Positions 18,261-27,213 of a stretch of 64,000 nt of DNA are shown piece by piece. The DNA is from Streptomyces sp. man185 (GTDB lineage: Bacteria > Actinomycetota > Actinomycetes > Streptomycetales > Streptomycetaceae). The translations under genes and the position numbers were made by a program. The stretch is taken from the NCBI GenBank assembly GCA_002551355.1, contig NTHE01000011.1, forward strand, positions 62,001 to 126,000, given 5' to 3'. The notes beneath the pieces are model-generated. The model ran no database searches. It saw nothing but the letters and a program-made list of their open reading frames with translations, and was not told the DNA's origin. Numbering within the stretch: the first letter of the stretch is position 1; each line of letters starts with the position of its first letter.

Positions 18261-18266
18261 TAGGGT
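18261..18266 (+). promoter_or_regulatory. -10 element TAGGGT, leaderless start of the IMPACT gene
   Basis: TAGGGT ends exactly 6 nt before ATG 18273. Confidence 0.5.
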
Positions 18267-18272
18267 GGACGG

Positions 18273-18899
18273 ATGCAGGAGCAGTACCGGACCGTCGCCC
18301 GCGCGGGTGTGCACGAGAGCGAGATCAACCGATCCCGTTTCCTCTGCTCCCTCGCCCCCGCCGCCACCGAGCAGGAGGCGCAGGACTTCGTCGCACGCGT
18401 CCGCAGGGAACACCCGACCGCCTCCCACAACTGCTACGCGTACGTGATCGGCGCCGACGCCTCCGTACAGAAGGCGAGCGACGACGGCGAACCCGGAGGC
18501 ACCGCGGGCGTCCCCATGCTCCAGATGCTGATGCGGCGGGAGGTGCGGTACGTCGCCGCGGTCGTCACCCGCTACTACGGCGGGGTCAAACTCGGCGCGG
18601 GCGGACTGATCCGGGCGTACGGGGGAGTGGTCGGCGAAGCCCTCGACGCGCTCGGCACCCTCACCCGGCAGCGCTTCCGGCTCGCCACGGTCCACGTCGA
18701 CCACCAGCGGGCCGGAAAGTTGGAGAACGACCTGCGGGCCACCGGCCGGAACGTCCGCGAGGTGCGGTACGCCGAGGCCGTCACCATCGAGATCGGGCTG
18801 CCGGACGCCGACGTCCAGGCGTTCACCGCCTGGCTGGCCGACGCGACCGCGGGGACCGCGGCCCTGGAGCTGGGCGGCGAGGCGTACGGCGATGTGTGA
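18273..18899 (+). CDS. IMPACT/YigZ family protein
   Basis: 208 aa. The family signature is clear: SHNCYAYVIG, SDDGEPGGTAGVPML and VVTRYYGGVKLGAGGLIRAY (about 50-115), followed by a C-terminal ferredoxin-like domain. YigZ-like proteins are linked to translation or ribosome-associated regulation, but the biochemical function in bacteria is unsettled. ATG 18273 is probably the first transcribed codon. Confidence 0.92.
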   Translation: MQEQYRTVARAGVHESEINRSRFLCSLAPAATEQEAQDFVARVRREHPTASHNCYAYVIGADASVQKASDDGEPGGTAGVPMLQMLMRREVRYVAAVVTRYYGGVKLGAGGLIRAYGGVVGEALDALGTLTRQRFRLATVHVDHQRAGKLENDLRATGRNVREVRYAEAVTIEIGLPDADVQAFTAWLADATAGTAALELGGEAYGDV

Positions 18900-18978
18900 C
18901 CGGACGTACGGGAGACGTGAGGGCGATCCCACGGACGTCAAAATCATGATCGATGCGAGTTCGGCGGCCCGGCGGCGT

Positions 18979-18984
18979 TAGCGT
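18979..18984 (+). promoter_or_regulatory. Possible -10 element TAGCGT of the sbcDC operon
   Basis: A TAnnnT hexamer 63 nt before the 10-codon upstream ORF; no good -35 is visible. Confidence 0.35.
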
Positions 18985-19047
18985 GGTCGGTGCCGAGCGG
19001 GATCACGGGCCGCCGGTGCGCGGCCCACGGGGTGGAGGACGACGACG

Positions 19048-19080
19048 ATGCAGGCCAAGACCGGCGGAGTGATGGCGTGA
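19048..19080 (+). CDS. 10-codon upstream ORF coupled to sbcD
   Basis: ATG 19048 encodes MQAKTGGVMA and stops with the TGA that overlaps the sbcD GTG (GTGA, 19077-19080). A GGTGGAGG ribosome site lies 8-10 nt before the ATG, stronger than any site for sbcD itself. Translation of this ORF would carry ribosomes onto the sbcD start. It may be a leader that adjusts SbcCD expression or a by-product of the sbcD initiation region. Confidence 0.45.
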   Translation: MQAKTGGVMA

Positions 19081-20246
19081 GGCTCCTGCACACCTCGGAC
19101 TGGCACCTGGGCCGGTCCTTCCACCGGGTCTCCCTGCTGGAGGCCCAGGCCGCCTACCTCGACCAGCTCGTGGCGACCGTCGAGGAGCGTGAGGTGGACG
19201 TCGTCCTCGTCGCGGGCGACGTGTACGACCGGGCCGTGCCGCCGCTCACCGCCGTCGAGCTTTTCGACCGCGCGTTGCACCGGCTCGCCGCAGCCGGCGT
19301 TCCCACCGTCATGATCTCCGGCAACCACGACTCGGCCCGCCGGCTCGGCGTCGGCGCCGGGCTCTTCGAGCGCGCCGGGATCCACCTGCGGACCGACCCC
19401 GAGGGCTGCGCGATCCCCGTCGTGCTCGCCGACGACCACGGCGACGTCGCGTTCTACGGGCTCCCCTACCTGGAACCTGCCCTGGTCAAGGACGCCCTGG
19501 GAGCGGGCAAGGCAGGTCACGAGGCGGTGCTCACCGCCGCCATGGACCGGGTCCGCGCCGACCTCGCCACCCGCCCCGCCGGAACCCGCTCCGTCGTCCT
19601 CGCGCACGCCTTCGTGGCGGGCGGGGAGCCCAGCGACAGCGAACGCGACATCACCGTCGGCGGGGTCGCCGCCGTCCCGGCCGGAGTCTTCGACGGCGTC
19701 GACTACGCGGCCCTCGGCCACCTCCACGGCTCCCAGCGGGTCACGAGCCGCGTCCGCTACTCCGGCTCGCCGCTCGCCTACTCCTTCTCCGAGGCCGACC
19801 ACCGCAAGACCATGTGGCTCATCGACCTCGACGCCGACGGGGGCATCGCCGCCGAGGAACGGATCGGCTGCCCCGTGGAGCGGCCCCTCGCCCGGCTCCG
19901 CGGCCGCCTCGACACCCTCCTGGAGGACCCCGCCCTGGACCGCCACGAGCACGCCTGGGTCGAGGCCACCCTCACCGACCCGGTGCGCCCCGCCGACCCC
20001 ATGGCCCGGCTCGCCCGGCGCTTCCCGCACACCCTCAGCCTCGTCTTCGATCCCGAGCGGCCACCGGACGACCCGGCGGCCTCCTACGCCCAGCGCCTCA
20101 AGGGCCGCGACGACCACCAGATCGCCGAGGACTTCGTCGCCCATGTCCGGGGCGGCAGCGGCCCGAGCGACCTCGAACGCACTGTGCTGCGCGCCGCGTT
20201 CGACGACGTACGGGTGGACGAGACCGTGCGCGAGGTGTCCCGGTGA
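19077..20246 (+). CDS. sbcD: Nuclease SbcCD, subunit D
   Basis: 389 aa, calcineurin-like phosphoesterase. The metal-binding motifs are intact: HTSDWHLGRSF near residue 5, VAGDVYDRA near 45, SGNHDSARRL near 80, VLAHAF near 180 and LGHLHGSQ near 217. SbcD supplies the Mn-dependent nuclease that, with SbcC, opens hairpins and processes DNA ends. GTG 19077 is chosen because MRLLHTSDWHLG is the conserved N-terminus and GGAG lies inside the preceding mini-ORF. Its stop overlaps the sbcC GTG. Confidence 0.95.
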   Translation: MRLLHTSDWHLGRSFHRVSLLEAQAAYLDQLVATVEEREVDVVLVAGDVYDRAVPPLTAVELFDRALHRLAAAGVPTVMISGNHDSARRLGVGAGLFERAGIHLRTDPEGCAIPVVLADDHGDVAFYGLPYLEPALVKDALGAGKAGHEAVLTAAMDRVRADLATRPAGTRSVVLAHAFVAGGEPSDSERDITVGGVAAVPAGVFDGVDYAALGHLHGSQRVTSRVRYSGSPLAYSFSEADHRKTMWLIDLDADGGIAAEERIGCPVERPLARLRGRLDTLLEDPALDRHEHAWVEATLTDPVRPADPMARLARRFPHTLSLVFDPERPPDDPAASYAQRLKGRDDHQIAEDFVAHVRGGSGPSDLERTVLRAAFDDVRVDETVREVSR

Positions 20247-23200
20247 GACTGCACCGCCTGAGCATCACCGCCTTCGGCCCGTTCGGCGCCACTCAGGAAG
20301 TCGACTTCGACGCCCTCTCCTCCGCCGGGCTCTTCCTGCTCCACGGACCCACCGGCGCGGGGAAGACCTCCGTCCTGGACGCCGTGTGCTTCGCCCTGTA
20401 CGGAGCCGTCCCCGGCGCCCGGCAGAGCCCCGGGACCTCCCTGCGCAGCGACCACGCGCCCGTGGATCTGCCCACCGAGGTCCAGCTGGAACTGACCGTC
20501 GGCGGCCGCCGCCTCGAAGTCACCCGCAGCCCCGCCCAGCCGCGCCCCAAGAAGCGGGGCGACGGGTTCACGATGGAGAAGGCCCAGAGCAGGCTGCGCG
20601 GCTACGACCCCGAGCGCGGCTGGCAGGCCCTCAGCAAGTCGCACCAGGAGATCGGCGAGGAGCTGACCCAGCTCATCGGCATGAGCCGCGACCAGTTCTG
20701 CCAGGTGGTGCTCTTGCCGCAGGGCGACTTCGCCCGCTTCCTGCGCTCGGACGCCGAGGCCCGTGGCAAGCTCCTCGGCCGGCTCTTCGACACCCGCCGC
20801 TTCGCCGCCGTCGAGGAACGCCTCGCCGAACTGCGCCGGGGCGCCGAGGCCAAGGTCACCGCCGCCGACGAGCGGATCCTCGCCCTCGCCCAGCGCACCG
20901 CCCAGGCGGCCGGGCCGGCCGGGGCCGAGGCCACGCCGATCGCCGCCCGGCCCGGCGAACCGGGCCTCGCCGAAGCCGTGTTGGAGTGGGCGGCGATCGC
21001 CCGATCCACGGCACGGGAGCGGCTGGACATCGCCCACCGCGTCGTCGCCGGGGCCGAGGACCGCCAACGCGCGGCGCGCCACGCCCTGGACACCGAACGT
21101 GAACTCGCCCGCCTCCAGCAGCGGTACGAGGAGACCCGGCGGCGCTCCACGGCGCTGGAGGAGCGGCGGCCCGAACACGACCGCTGCCAGGAGCGGTTGG
21201 ACCGCGCCCGCACGGCGGACCGGGTCGCCCCCGCGCTGGACCTGCGCGAGGAGGCGGAGCGCGCCCACCGCCGGGCGGCCGAGGCCCTCGACCGGTCCAG
21301 GGCGCAACTGCCGCCCGACCTCGCCGACGCGGGTCCCGACCAACTCGCCGATCTGGAGCGGCGGTTCCGGCAGGAGCTGGGCGGCCTGGAGTCCGCTCGC
21401 CGGGCCGAGGCACGCAGCACCGCGATCGACGAGGAGCGGGACCGGCTGGAGCGCGAATCCCGGGCCGACGAAGCGACCGTCCGGGACACCGAGGTCTGGC
21501 TCGCGGGCTGGGGCACCGTCCACGCCGGGCTCCGGGAGCGCATCGCCACGGCGCAGGAGGCCGCGACCCGCGCCGAACAGCTCGCCGGGCTCCTCGCCCC
21601 GGCCCGCCGCCGACTGGAGGCCGCCCGCCGCCGCGACACGCTGGCCGCCGAGGCCAGGGACGCCCGGCAGACTCTGGCCGAGGCCCGCGAGCGAGCCCTC
21701 GACGCCCACGAGACCTGGCTCGGACTGCGGGAGCGGCGGCTGCGGGACATCGCGGCGGAACTGGCCGCCCGACTCGTCGACGGCGCGCCCTGCACCGTCT
21801 GTGGCTCCGCCGAGCACCCGGCCCCCGCCACCGAGGGCGACGGCCACGTCGACCGGGCCACCGAGGAGGCGGCCCTCACCGCTCACCGCCGCGCCGAGGA
21901 GACCCGTACCCGCGCGGAGCAGGCTCTCGGCCTCGTCCGCGAACGCCATGCCGCCGCCGCCGCCGAGGCCCGTGACGCCGGCCCTGCGGAGACAGCCGTC
22001 GCCGAGGCCAAGACGAAGCCGTACGGGGACCGTGACACGGATTCGGTCCCGGACCGGGACGCGGGATCCGACCCGGACAGGGACCCGGATCCCGGCCCGT
22101 CCGTCGACGAACTCCGCGACACCGTCCAACGGTTGACCGCCGAGCACACCGAGGCGCACCGCCTCGCAGCCGGGACGCACGCCGCCCGCGAGGCCCTTGA
22201 CGCCGCCGAGCGCGAGCACGCCGGCCGCCTCGCACTCCGGCAGGAGGCCGAGCGCCGGGCCGCCGCCCGCACCTCCCGGCGGGAGGCTCTCGACCGGGAA
22301 CAGGCCGTGCTGCACGGTGAACTCGCCGCTGTCCGGGGCGAGTCCGGGTCCGTCGCCGCGTACGCGGACCGCCTGACCCGCCGGGTGGCGTTGCTGGCGG
22401 AGGCCGCCGAGGCCGTACGCGCCGAACAGGACGCGGCCCAGCGGCGCAAGGAGGCCGACGACCGGCTCTCCGACGCGGCGTTCCGGGCCGGCTTCGACAC
22501 CCCCGAGGCCGCCGCCGCGACGCTCCTCGACGCCGCGGCCCAACGCGACCTCCAGCACCGCATCGACGCCTGGCAGGCGGAGGCCGCCGCGGTGGCCGAC
22601 CGCCGTGCCGAACGCGACGCCCGCGAGGCGGCCGAGCAGCCTGCGGCCCGACCGGCCGCCGCACAGGGCGAGTTCGAGACGGCGGAATGGCTGCTGCGCG
22701 AGGCGTCCTCCGCGCTCGCCGCCGCCGAGGAACGCTGCGGGGAGCTGACCCGGCTCTCCCGGCAGGCCGCCGACGAGGTGCGGAGGCTGGGCCCGGTGCG
22801 CCAGGAGTACGAGCGGATCGCCCGGCTCGCGGGTCTGGCGGCGGGCACCTCGGCCGACAACGAACGCAAGATGCGCCTGGAGGCGTACGTCCTGGCCGCC
22901 CGCCTCGAACAGGTGGCGGCGGCAGCCACCGCACGGCTGCAGCGGATGTCCTCCGGCCGCTACACGCTGGTCCACTCCGACGCCCGCACCGGCGGACGCC
23001 GGGCCGGACTCGGGCTGCACGTGGTCGACGCCTGGACCGGCAGCGAACGCGACACCGCGACGCTGTCCGGCGGGGAGACGTTCTTCGCCTCGCTGGCCCT
23101 CGCGCTGGGCCTCGCCGACGTCGTGACCGAGGAGGCCGGCGGCGTACGCCTGGACACCCTCTTCATCGACGAGGGGTTCGGCAGCCTGGACGACCAGACG

Positions 23201-23353
23201 CTGGACGAGGTGCTCGACGTACTGGACTCCCTGCGGGAGCGGGACCGCAGCGTCGGCATCGTCAGCCATGTGGCCGACCTGCGCCGCCGGATCCCCGTCC
23301 GGCTCGAAGTGGTCAAGGAGCGCCAGGGATCATCCGTCCACCACCGCCTGTGA
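20243..23353 (+). CDS. sbcC: Nuclease SbcCD, subunit C (SMC-like ATPase)
   Basis: 1036 aa. Walker A GPTGAGKT (35-42), a long coiled-coil region split by the zinc hook Cys517-x2-Cys520, then the ABC signature LSGGET (about 941) and Walker B TLFIDEGFGSLD (about 972). It is the ATP-driven partner of SbcD in double-strand-end processing. A repetitive Asp/Pro/Arg insert (residues 596-620, of the type DRDxxSxPDRD) follows the hook in the returning coil and looks like an expanded linker. The GTG start overlaps the sbcD stop by four bases. Confidence 0.95.
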   Translation: MRLHRLSITAFGPFGATQEVDFDALSSAGLFLLHGPTGAGKTSVLDAVCFALYGAVPGARQSPGTSLRSDHAPVDLPTEVQLELTVGGRRLEVTRSPAQPRPKKRGDGFTMEKAQSRLRGYDPERGWQALSKSHQEIGEELTQLIGMSRDQFCQVVLLPQGDFARFLRSDAEARGKLLGRLFDTRRFAAVEERLAELRRGAEAKVTAADERILALAQRTAQAAGPAGAEATPIAARPGEPGLAEAVLEWAAIARSTARERLDIAHRVVAGAEDRQRAARHALDTERELARLQQRYEETRRRSTALEERRPEHDRCQERLDRARTADRVAPALDLREEAERAHRRAAEALDRSRAQLPPDLADAGPDQLADLERRFRQELGGLESARRAEARSTAIDEERDRLERESRADEATVRDTEVWLAGWGTVHAGLRERIATAQEAATRAEQLAGLLAPARRRLEAARRRDTLAAEARDARQTLAEARERALDAHETWLGLRERRLRDIAAELAARLVDGAPCTVCGSAEHPAPATEGDGHVDRATEEAALTAHRRAEETRTRAEQALGLVRERHAAAAAEARDAGPAETAVAEAKTKPYGDRDTDSVPDRDAGSDPDRDPDPGPSVDELRDTVQRLTAEHTEAHRLAAGTHAAREALDAAEREHAGRLALRQEAERRAAARTSRREALDREQAVLHGELAAVRGESGSVAAYADRLTRRVALLAEAAEAVRAEQDAAQRRKEADDRLSDAAFRAGFDTPEAAAATLLDAAAQRDLQHRIDAWQAEAAAVADRRAERDAREAAEQPAARPAAAQGEFETAEWLLREASSALAAAEERCGELTRLSRQAADEVRRLGPVRQEYERIARLAGLAAGTSADNERKMRLEAYVLAARLEQVAAAATARLQRMSSGRYTLVHSDARTGGRRAGLGLHVVDAWTGSERDTATLSGGETFFASLALALGLADVVTEEAGGVRLDTLFIDEGFGSLDDQTLDEVLDVLDSLRERDRSVGIVSHVADLRRRIPVRLEVVKERQGSSVHHRL

Positions 23354-23384
23354 CCGCCCCCGGCCGTGCAGGCCGACCGCCGGG

Positions 23385-23831
23385 TCAGCGGCCGATCGCG
23401 CGGCGGGGGAGCGGCGAGGAGTACACGATGCTCGTGGTGACGGAGCCCAGCGCGCCGATCCGCCCGGTGGTCTCCTCCAGATGCCTCATCGAACGGGCCG
23501 TGACCTTGAGGACGAAGCAGTCGTCGCCGGTGACGTGGTGGGCCTCGATGATCTCCGGCGTGGTCTCCAGCAGATCGTGGAAGGGCTTGTAGTTCCCGTT
23601 CGGGTAGCGCAGGCGCACCAGGGCGAGGATGGGGAGCCCGAGCCGCTCGGCGTCGACCACCGCCGCGTACCCGCTGATCACCCCCAGCTCCTCCAGCCGC
23701 CGCACCCGCTCCGTCACGGCGCTCGGGGACATGGCGACGGCACGCGCGAGCTCGGCGAAGGTGGCGCGGCCGTCGCGCTGGAGGACGTCGAGGATGCGCC
23801 AGTCGGTGGCGTCCGGGGAATAGTCGGTCAC
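23385..23831 (-). CDS. Lrp/AsnC family transcriptional regulator
   Basis: 148 aa. An N-terminal winged HTH (TDWRILDVLQRDGRATFAELARAVAMSPSAVTERVRRLEE) is followed by a RAM effector domain (AHHVTGDDCFVLKV). Start GTG 23831 gives the usual length. It is divergent from the rhodanese gene, and a 10-bp inverted repeat lies between them, so the rhodanese is the likely target, possibly in response to an amino acid. Confidence 0.9.
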   Translation of the reverse strand: MTDYSPDATDWRILDVLQRDGRATFAELARAVAMSPSAVTERVRRLEELGVISGYAAVVDAERLGLPILALVRLRYPNGNYKPFHDLLETTPEIIEAHHVTGDDCFVLKVTARSMRHLEETTGRIGALGSVTTSIVYSSPLPRRAIGR

Positions 23832-23850
23832 CTTGCCGAGACAACAGGGA

Positions 23851-23884
23851 AATCCCCGGCGAATCAAGAGTGGTGCCGGGGAAT
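23851..23884. promoter_or_regulatory. Candidate Lrp operator between the regulator and rhodanese genes
   Basis: AATCCCCGGC (23851-23860) and GCCGGGGAAT (23875-23884) form a 9/10 inverted repeat with a 14-nt centre, in the divergent intergenic region and just upstream of the rhodanese -10. Confidence 0.5.
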
Positions 23885-23912
23885 CCCACTTCTCGGGCCT
23901 GTTCCACCGCCA

Positions 23913-23918
23913 TAGATT
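23913..23918 (+). promoter_or_regulatory. -10 element TAGATT, leaderless start of the rhodanese gene
   Basis: TAGATT ends 7 nt before ATG 23926; an in-frame ATG at 23920 is too close to it to be used. Confidence 0.5.
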
Positions 23919-23925
23919 CATGGTC

Positions 23926-24414
23926 ATGAACTCCCGCATCGCGGCCACGGCCGACCACCCCGTCCTGCGCGTCGCGCCCGCCTCTCCCGCCGCAGCGGCC
24001 GACTACTTCGGCGCTTCGCTCGCGTTCCACGCGGATGTCTCCGACGTCGCCGCCGCGCTCGCCGCCGACGGCGACCCCGGGTTCGTCGTCCTGGACAGCC
24101 GCTCCACCGCCTCCTGGGACCAGGGGCACATCCCCGGGGCGGTCCACCTGCCCACCGCGCTGATCCCCGAGCAGGCGGCGGCGCTGCTGGACCCGGCCGT
24201 CCCCGTGGTCACGTACTGCTGGGGGCCGGGCTGCAACGGCGCGACCCGCGCGGCCCTGGTCCTCGCCCAACTGGGCTACCAGGTGAAGGAGATGCTCGGC
24301 GGGTTCGAGTACTGGGCGCGCGAAGGGTTCGCCTACGGGACCTGGGAGGGCGGCGAGCGGCGCGCCCCCGACCCGCTGACCGCACCGGTCGAAGCGGCCG
24401 ACTGCGGCTGCTGA
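23926..24414 (+). CDS. Rhodanese-like sulfurtransferase
   Basis: 162 aa, single rhodanese domain. The active-site loop is YCWGPGCNGATRAA, with the first Cys in the persulfide position; VLDSRSTASWDQGHIPGAVHLP is the CDC25-like substrate motif. It transfers sulfane sulfur to a thiophilic acceptor. The divergent Lrp regulator suggests amino-acid-dependent control. The 3' end overlaps the convergent ATP-grasp gene by 82 bp. Confidence 0.88.
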   Translation: MNSRIAATADHPVLRVAPASPAAAADYFGASLAFHADVSDVAAALAADGDPGFVVLDSRSTASWDQGHIPGAVHLPTALIPEQAAALLDPAVPVVTYCWGPGCNGATRAALVLAQLGYQVKEMLGGFEYWAREGFAYGTWEGGERRAPDPLTAPVEAADCGC

Positions 24415-25343
24415 AGCCCCACGGGCCAGGGCGGGGGCCAGCGCCTCCCGGCGGCGGCGAGCGCCGCGAACAGGTCCCCGGCCTCCGCCCCGGCGGGCAG
24501 TCCGCTGACCTGGCCGTCGCCCACCTCCACCACCCGCCACACCCCGTCCTCGCGCAACGCCAGGTCGGTGGTGACCCAGCGCAGCCCGAGACGGCCCACC
24601 GCCTCGCGCAGGGAGGGGAGTTCGGGAACCGGGTGCCGGTCGGGAGTGTCCGGGTGGGCGGTGACGAGCACTGCCTCCCCGTCCACCCACCACACCCGCG
24701 CCTCGCCGCCCGTGACGAACGGCTCGAAGGACCGCAGCACCAGGCCCCCCGCGAGGAAGGGGCCCTGCAACTCCACGAACCGCTCTACCACGGAGGCCAG
24801 TTGTTGCCGGTCCGCCAGCTCCGGCACGTAACAGGCCTCGTGCCACTCATGCTTGCGGGACTTCACGAAGTCCTTCACGATGCCGGGCCCCGCCCCCAGC
24901 GGCGCCGCGAGCCGGGCCAGCTCGTCCACGGCGGGCGGCGGAGCCTCCGGACCCATGGCGCACCAGAGGCTGCGCGGCGTCATCCCATCGAACTCCGCGT
25001 ACCAGCCCGGGAGTTCATGCGCGCGCCGATAGCCGACGGCGCCGGTGAGCAGGGCGCAGCCCCGGGCGACGAGGGCTGCCTCCAGCTCCGCGTACCGGGC
25101 GGAGGGGATCATCCAGCCGCGGTACCAGTACGGTCCGGAGTCCCGTGCGACCCGGGCCACCGCCCGGGTCGCGTCCCCCGCGAGCAGCGCGTCATGGTCG
25201 AGCAGCGCGATCCGCCCGCCGGCCGCACGCGCTGCCGCGAGCTCGCCGGAGAACTCCGGATCGGGCCGCGACGACCTCAACGGATCGGCGCAGAAAAGGA
25301 ATCCGCTCCGAGCGTTCACGACGACCGCCTCATTTCGCCTCAC
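24333..25343 (-). CDS. ATP-grasp domain protein
   Basis: 336 aa. GIVKDFVKSRKHEWHEACYVP (about 150-170) carries the nucleotide-contacting lysines, and LVLRSFEPF, ARVWWVDGEAVLVTAHP and DLALREDGVWRVVEVGDGQVSGL match the ATP-grasp core with metal-binding acidic residues. The N-terminus (FLFCADPLRSSRPDPEF) resembles an R2K-type fold. The ligation substrates are unknown. GTG 25343 has GGAGAG nearby; GTG 25319 is an alternative. The C-terminal 27 codons lie antisense to the rhodanese gene. Confidence 0.75.
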   Translation of the reverse strand: MRRNEAVVVNARSGFLFCADPLRSSRPDPEFSGELAAARAAGGRIALLDHDALLAGDATRAVARVARDSGPYWYRGWMIPSARYAELEAALVARGCALLTGAVGYRRAHELPGWYAEFDGMTPRSLWCAMGPEAPPPAVDELARLAAPLGAGPGIVKDFVKSRKHEWHEACYVPELADRQQLASVVERFVELQGPFLAGGLVLRSFEPFVTGGEARVWWVDGEAVLVTAHPDTPDRHPVPELPSLREAVGRLGLRWVTTDLALREDGVWRVVEVGDGQVSGLPAGAEAGDLFAALAAAGRRWPPPWPVGLQQPQSAASTGAVSGSGARRSPPSQVP

Positions 25344-25389
25344 TGCTCTCCACGACGGGACCTTCGGACCGCACGTACCTCTTGCCGGA

Positions 25390-27078
25390 TCAGAGCCGCG
25401 ACAGCTCGTCCACCAGATCGTCCAGGCCCAGCGACCCCTGGGAGAGCGCCGCCATGTGCCAGGTCTTCAGATCGAAAGCGTCGCCGTGCGCGGCGCGCGC
25501 GTTCTCCCTGCCGAGCAGCCAGGCGCGCTCCCCGAGCTTGTAGCCGATGGCCTGGCCGGGCATCGACAGATATCGGGTCAGCTCGCTCTCCACGAAGTCG
25601 GCCGGACGGCCGCTGTGGTTGCCGAAGAACTCCTGTGCCAGACCGGGAGTCCAGCGCTCGCCCGGGTGGAAGGGCGAGTCAGCCGGAATCTCCAGCTCCA
25701 GGTGCATGCCGATGTCGACGATGACCCGGCAGGCGCGCATCATCTGGGCGTCCAGATAGCCGAGCCGGCGTTCCGGGTCGGGCAGGAAGCCCAGCTCGTC
25801 CATCAGCCGCTCCGCGTACAGCGCCCAGCCCTCGGCGTTCGCGCTGACCATGCCGACGGAGGCCTGGTAGCGGGAGAGGCTGTCGGCGACGTGCGTCCAC
25901 TGCGCGAGCTGCAGGTGGTGGCCGGGAACGCCCTCGTGGTACCAGGTGGAGACCAGGTCGTACACCGGGAAGCGGGTCTCTCCCATGGTGGGCAGCCAGG
26001 TGCGCCCGGGGCGGGTGAAGTCCTCGGAGGGGCTGGTGTAGTACGGCGCGGCTGCCCCGCCGGGCGGCGCGATCCGGGACTCCACCTTCCGTACCCGCTC
26101 GGCGAGGTCGAAGTGCGTGCCGTCCAGCGCCTCGATCGCCTCGTCCATCAGGCCCTGCAGCCACTCGCGGACCTCGTCGACGCCCTCGATGTGCTTGCCG
26201 TGCACATCGAGGTGGGCGAGCGCCTCCCAGGGCCCGGACCCGGGCAGCACCTTCTCGGCCTCGGTCTTCATCTCGGCGAGGAGCCGGTGGTATTCCGCCC
26301 AGCCGTACGCGTACGCCTCGTCGAGATCCAGATCGGTGCCGTTGTACAGCCGCGACCAGCGGGCGTAGCGCTCCCGGCCGACCGGGTCCGGAGCCCCCTC
26401 GATACCGGGGGCGTACACGTCGCGCACCCAGTCCCGCAGCGCGAGCACCGAGGCCGTCGCCAGCCGGGCGGCCTCGTCCAGCTCCGCCCGCAGGGACGCC
26501 GGGCCGGGGGCCACGAAATCCGCGAAGAACCCCTCGCCCTGCCCCTGGCCGCCCCACTCCGTGAGCTGCTCGATGAACGTGGCGGTTGCGCGGGGACCGC
26601 CGTACAGCTTGCGCTCCAGGCCGAGCGCGAGCGAGGCACGGTACCCCTCGTACGCGGCGGGCACCGCGCGCAGCCGTTCCACGACCGCCGCCCAGTCCTC
26701 GTCCGTCGCGGTCGGCGTGAGGGTGAAGACCTCGGTGATGCTGTGGGCGGGCGACGACAGGTTGGAGACGGCCCGCAGGCCCTCCTCGGCCTCGTGCACG
26801 GCGAGTTCCGCCGTCAGACGCTCCCGCAGGAGCCGTCCGCAGCGCCGCTCGGCATCGCTGTCCGCACCGGGACGCTGCTCGGCGGCGTCCAGCTCCCGCA
26901 GCGTGGTGCGGATGAGGTCGGCGTTCGCGGCCTGGCCGGCCGGTGAGAAGTCGGGCAGTCGGCGCGAGCTTTCGGGCACGCCCAGAAACGTGCCCGTGAT
27001 GGGGTCGAGTTCGATGAGTGCGTCGACGTAGGCGTCGGCGACCTGACGGGGCAGCGCGCTGCTCGAAGTGTCTGACAT
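25390..27078 (-). CDS. DUF885 family protein (predicted metallopeptidase-like)
   Basis: 562 aa, the normal family length. The hallmark is WYHEGVPGHHLQLAQ, an HExxxHH zinc-site-like motif, followed by SANAEGWALYAERL with the conserved Glu. No signal peptide is visible, so it is probably cytoplasmic. Substrate and activity are not established. The ATG of MSDTSSSALP is used; an upstream in-frame ATG at 27114 is less likely. Confidence 0.87.
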   Translation of the reverse strand: MSDTSSSALPRQVADAYVDALIELDPITGTFLGVPESSRRLPDFSPAGQAANADLIRTTLRELDAAEQRPGADSDAERRCGRLLRERLTAELAVHEAEEGLRAVSNLSSPAHSITEVFTLTPTATDEDWAAVVERLRAVPAAYEGYRASLALGLERKLYGGPRATATFIEQLTEWGGQGQGEGFFADFVAPGPASLRAELDEAARLATASVLALRDWVRDVYAPGIEGAPDPVGRERYARWSRLYNGTDLDLDEAYAYGWAEYHRLLAEMKTEAEKVLPGSGPWEALAHLDVHGKHIEGVDEVREWLQGLMDEAIEALDGTHFDLAERVRKVESRIAPPGGAAAPYYTSPSEDFTRPGRTWLPTMGETRFPVYDLVSTWYHEGVPGHHLQLAQWTHVADSLSRYQASVGMVSANAEGWALYAERLMDELGFLPDPERRLGYLDAQMMRACRVIVDIGMHLELEIPADSPFHPGERWTPGLAQEFFGNHSGRPADFVESELTRYLSMPGQAIGYKLGERAWLLGRENARAAHGDAFDLKTWHMAALSQGSLGLDDLVDELSRL

Positions 27079-27213
27079 GCGGACATCCTCGTACGGCTGC
27101 GGGCTTCTCGTCATTTCGTGGGCCGCCGGACGTCCGAAAGACGATCACTCCAGCACTTCCGGACCTTCCGGGAGCTCGACCGCTGTGTCGCCGACCGGGA
27201 ACTCGCCGGTGCG

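Noticed and set aside
19814..20242. In-frame extension of sbcC upstream into sbcD
   Set aside because: The GTG at 20243 gives the conserved SbcC N-terminus and the usual GTGA coupling; the extension is Arg/Pro-rich antiframe sequence.
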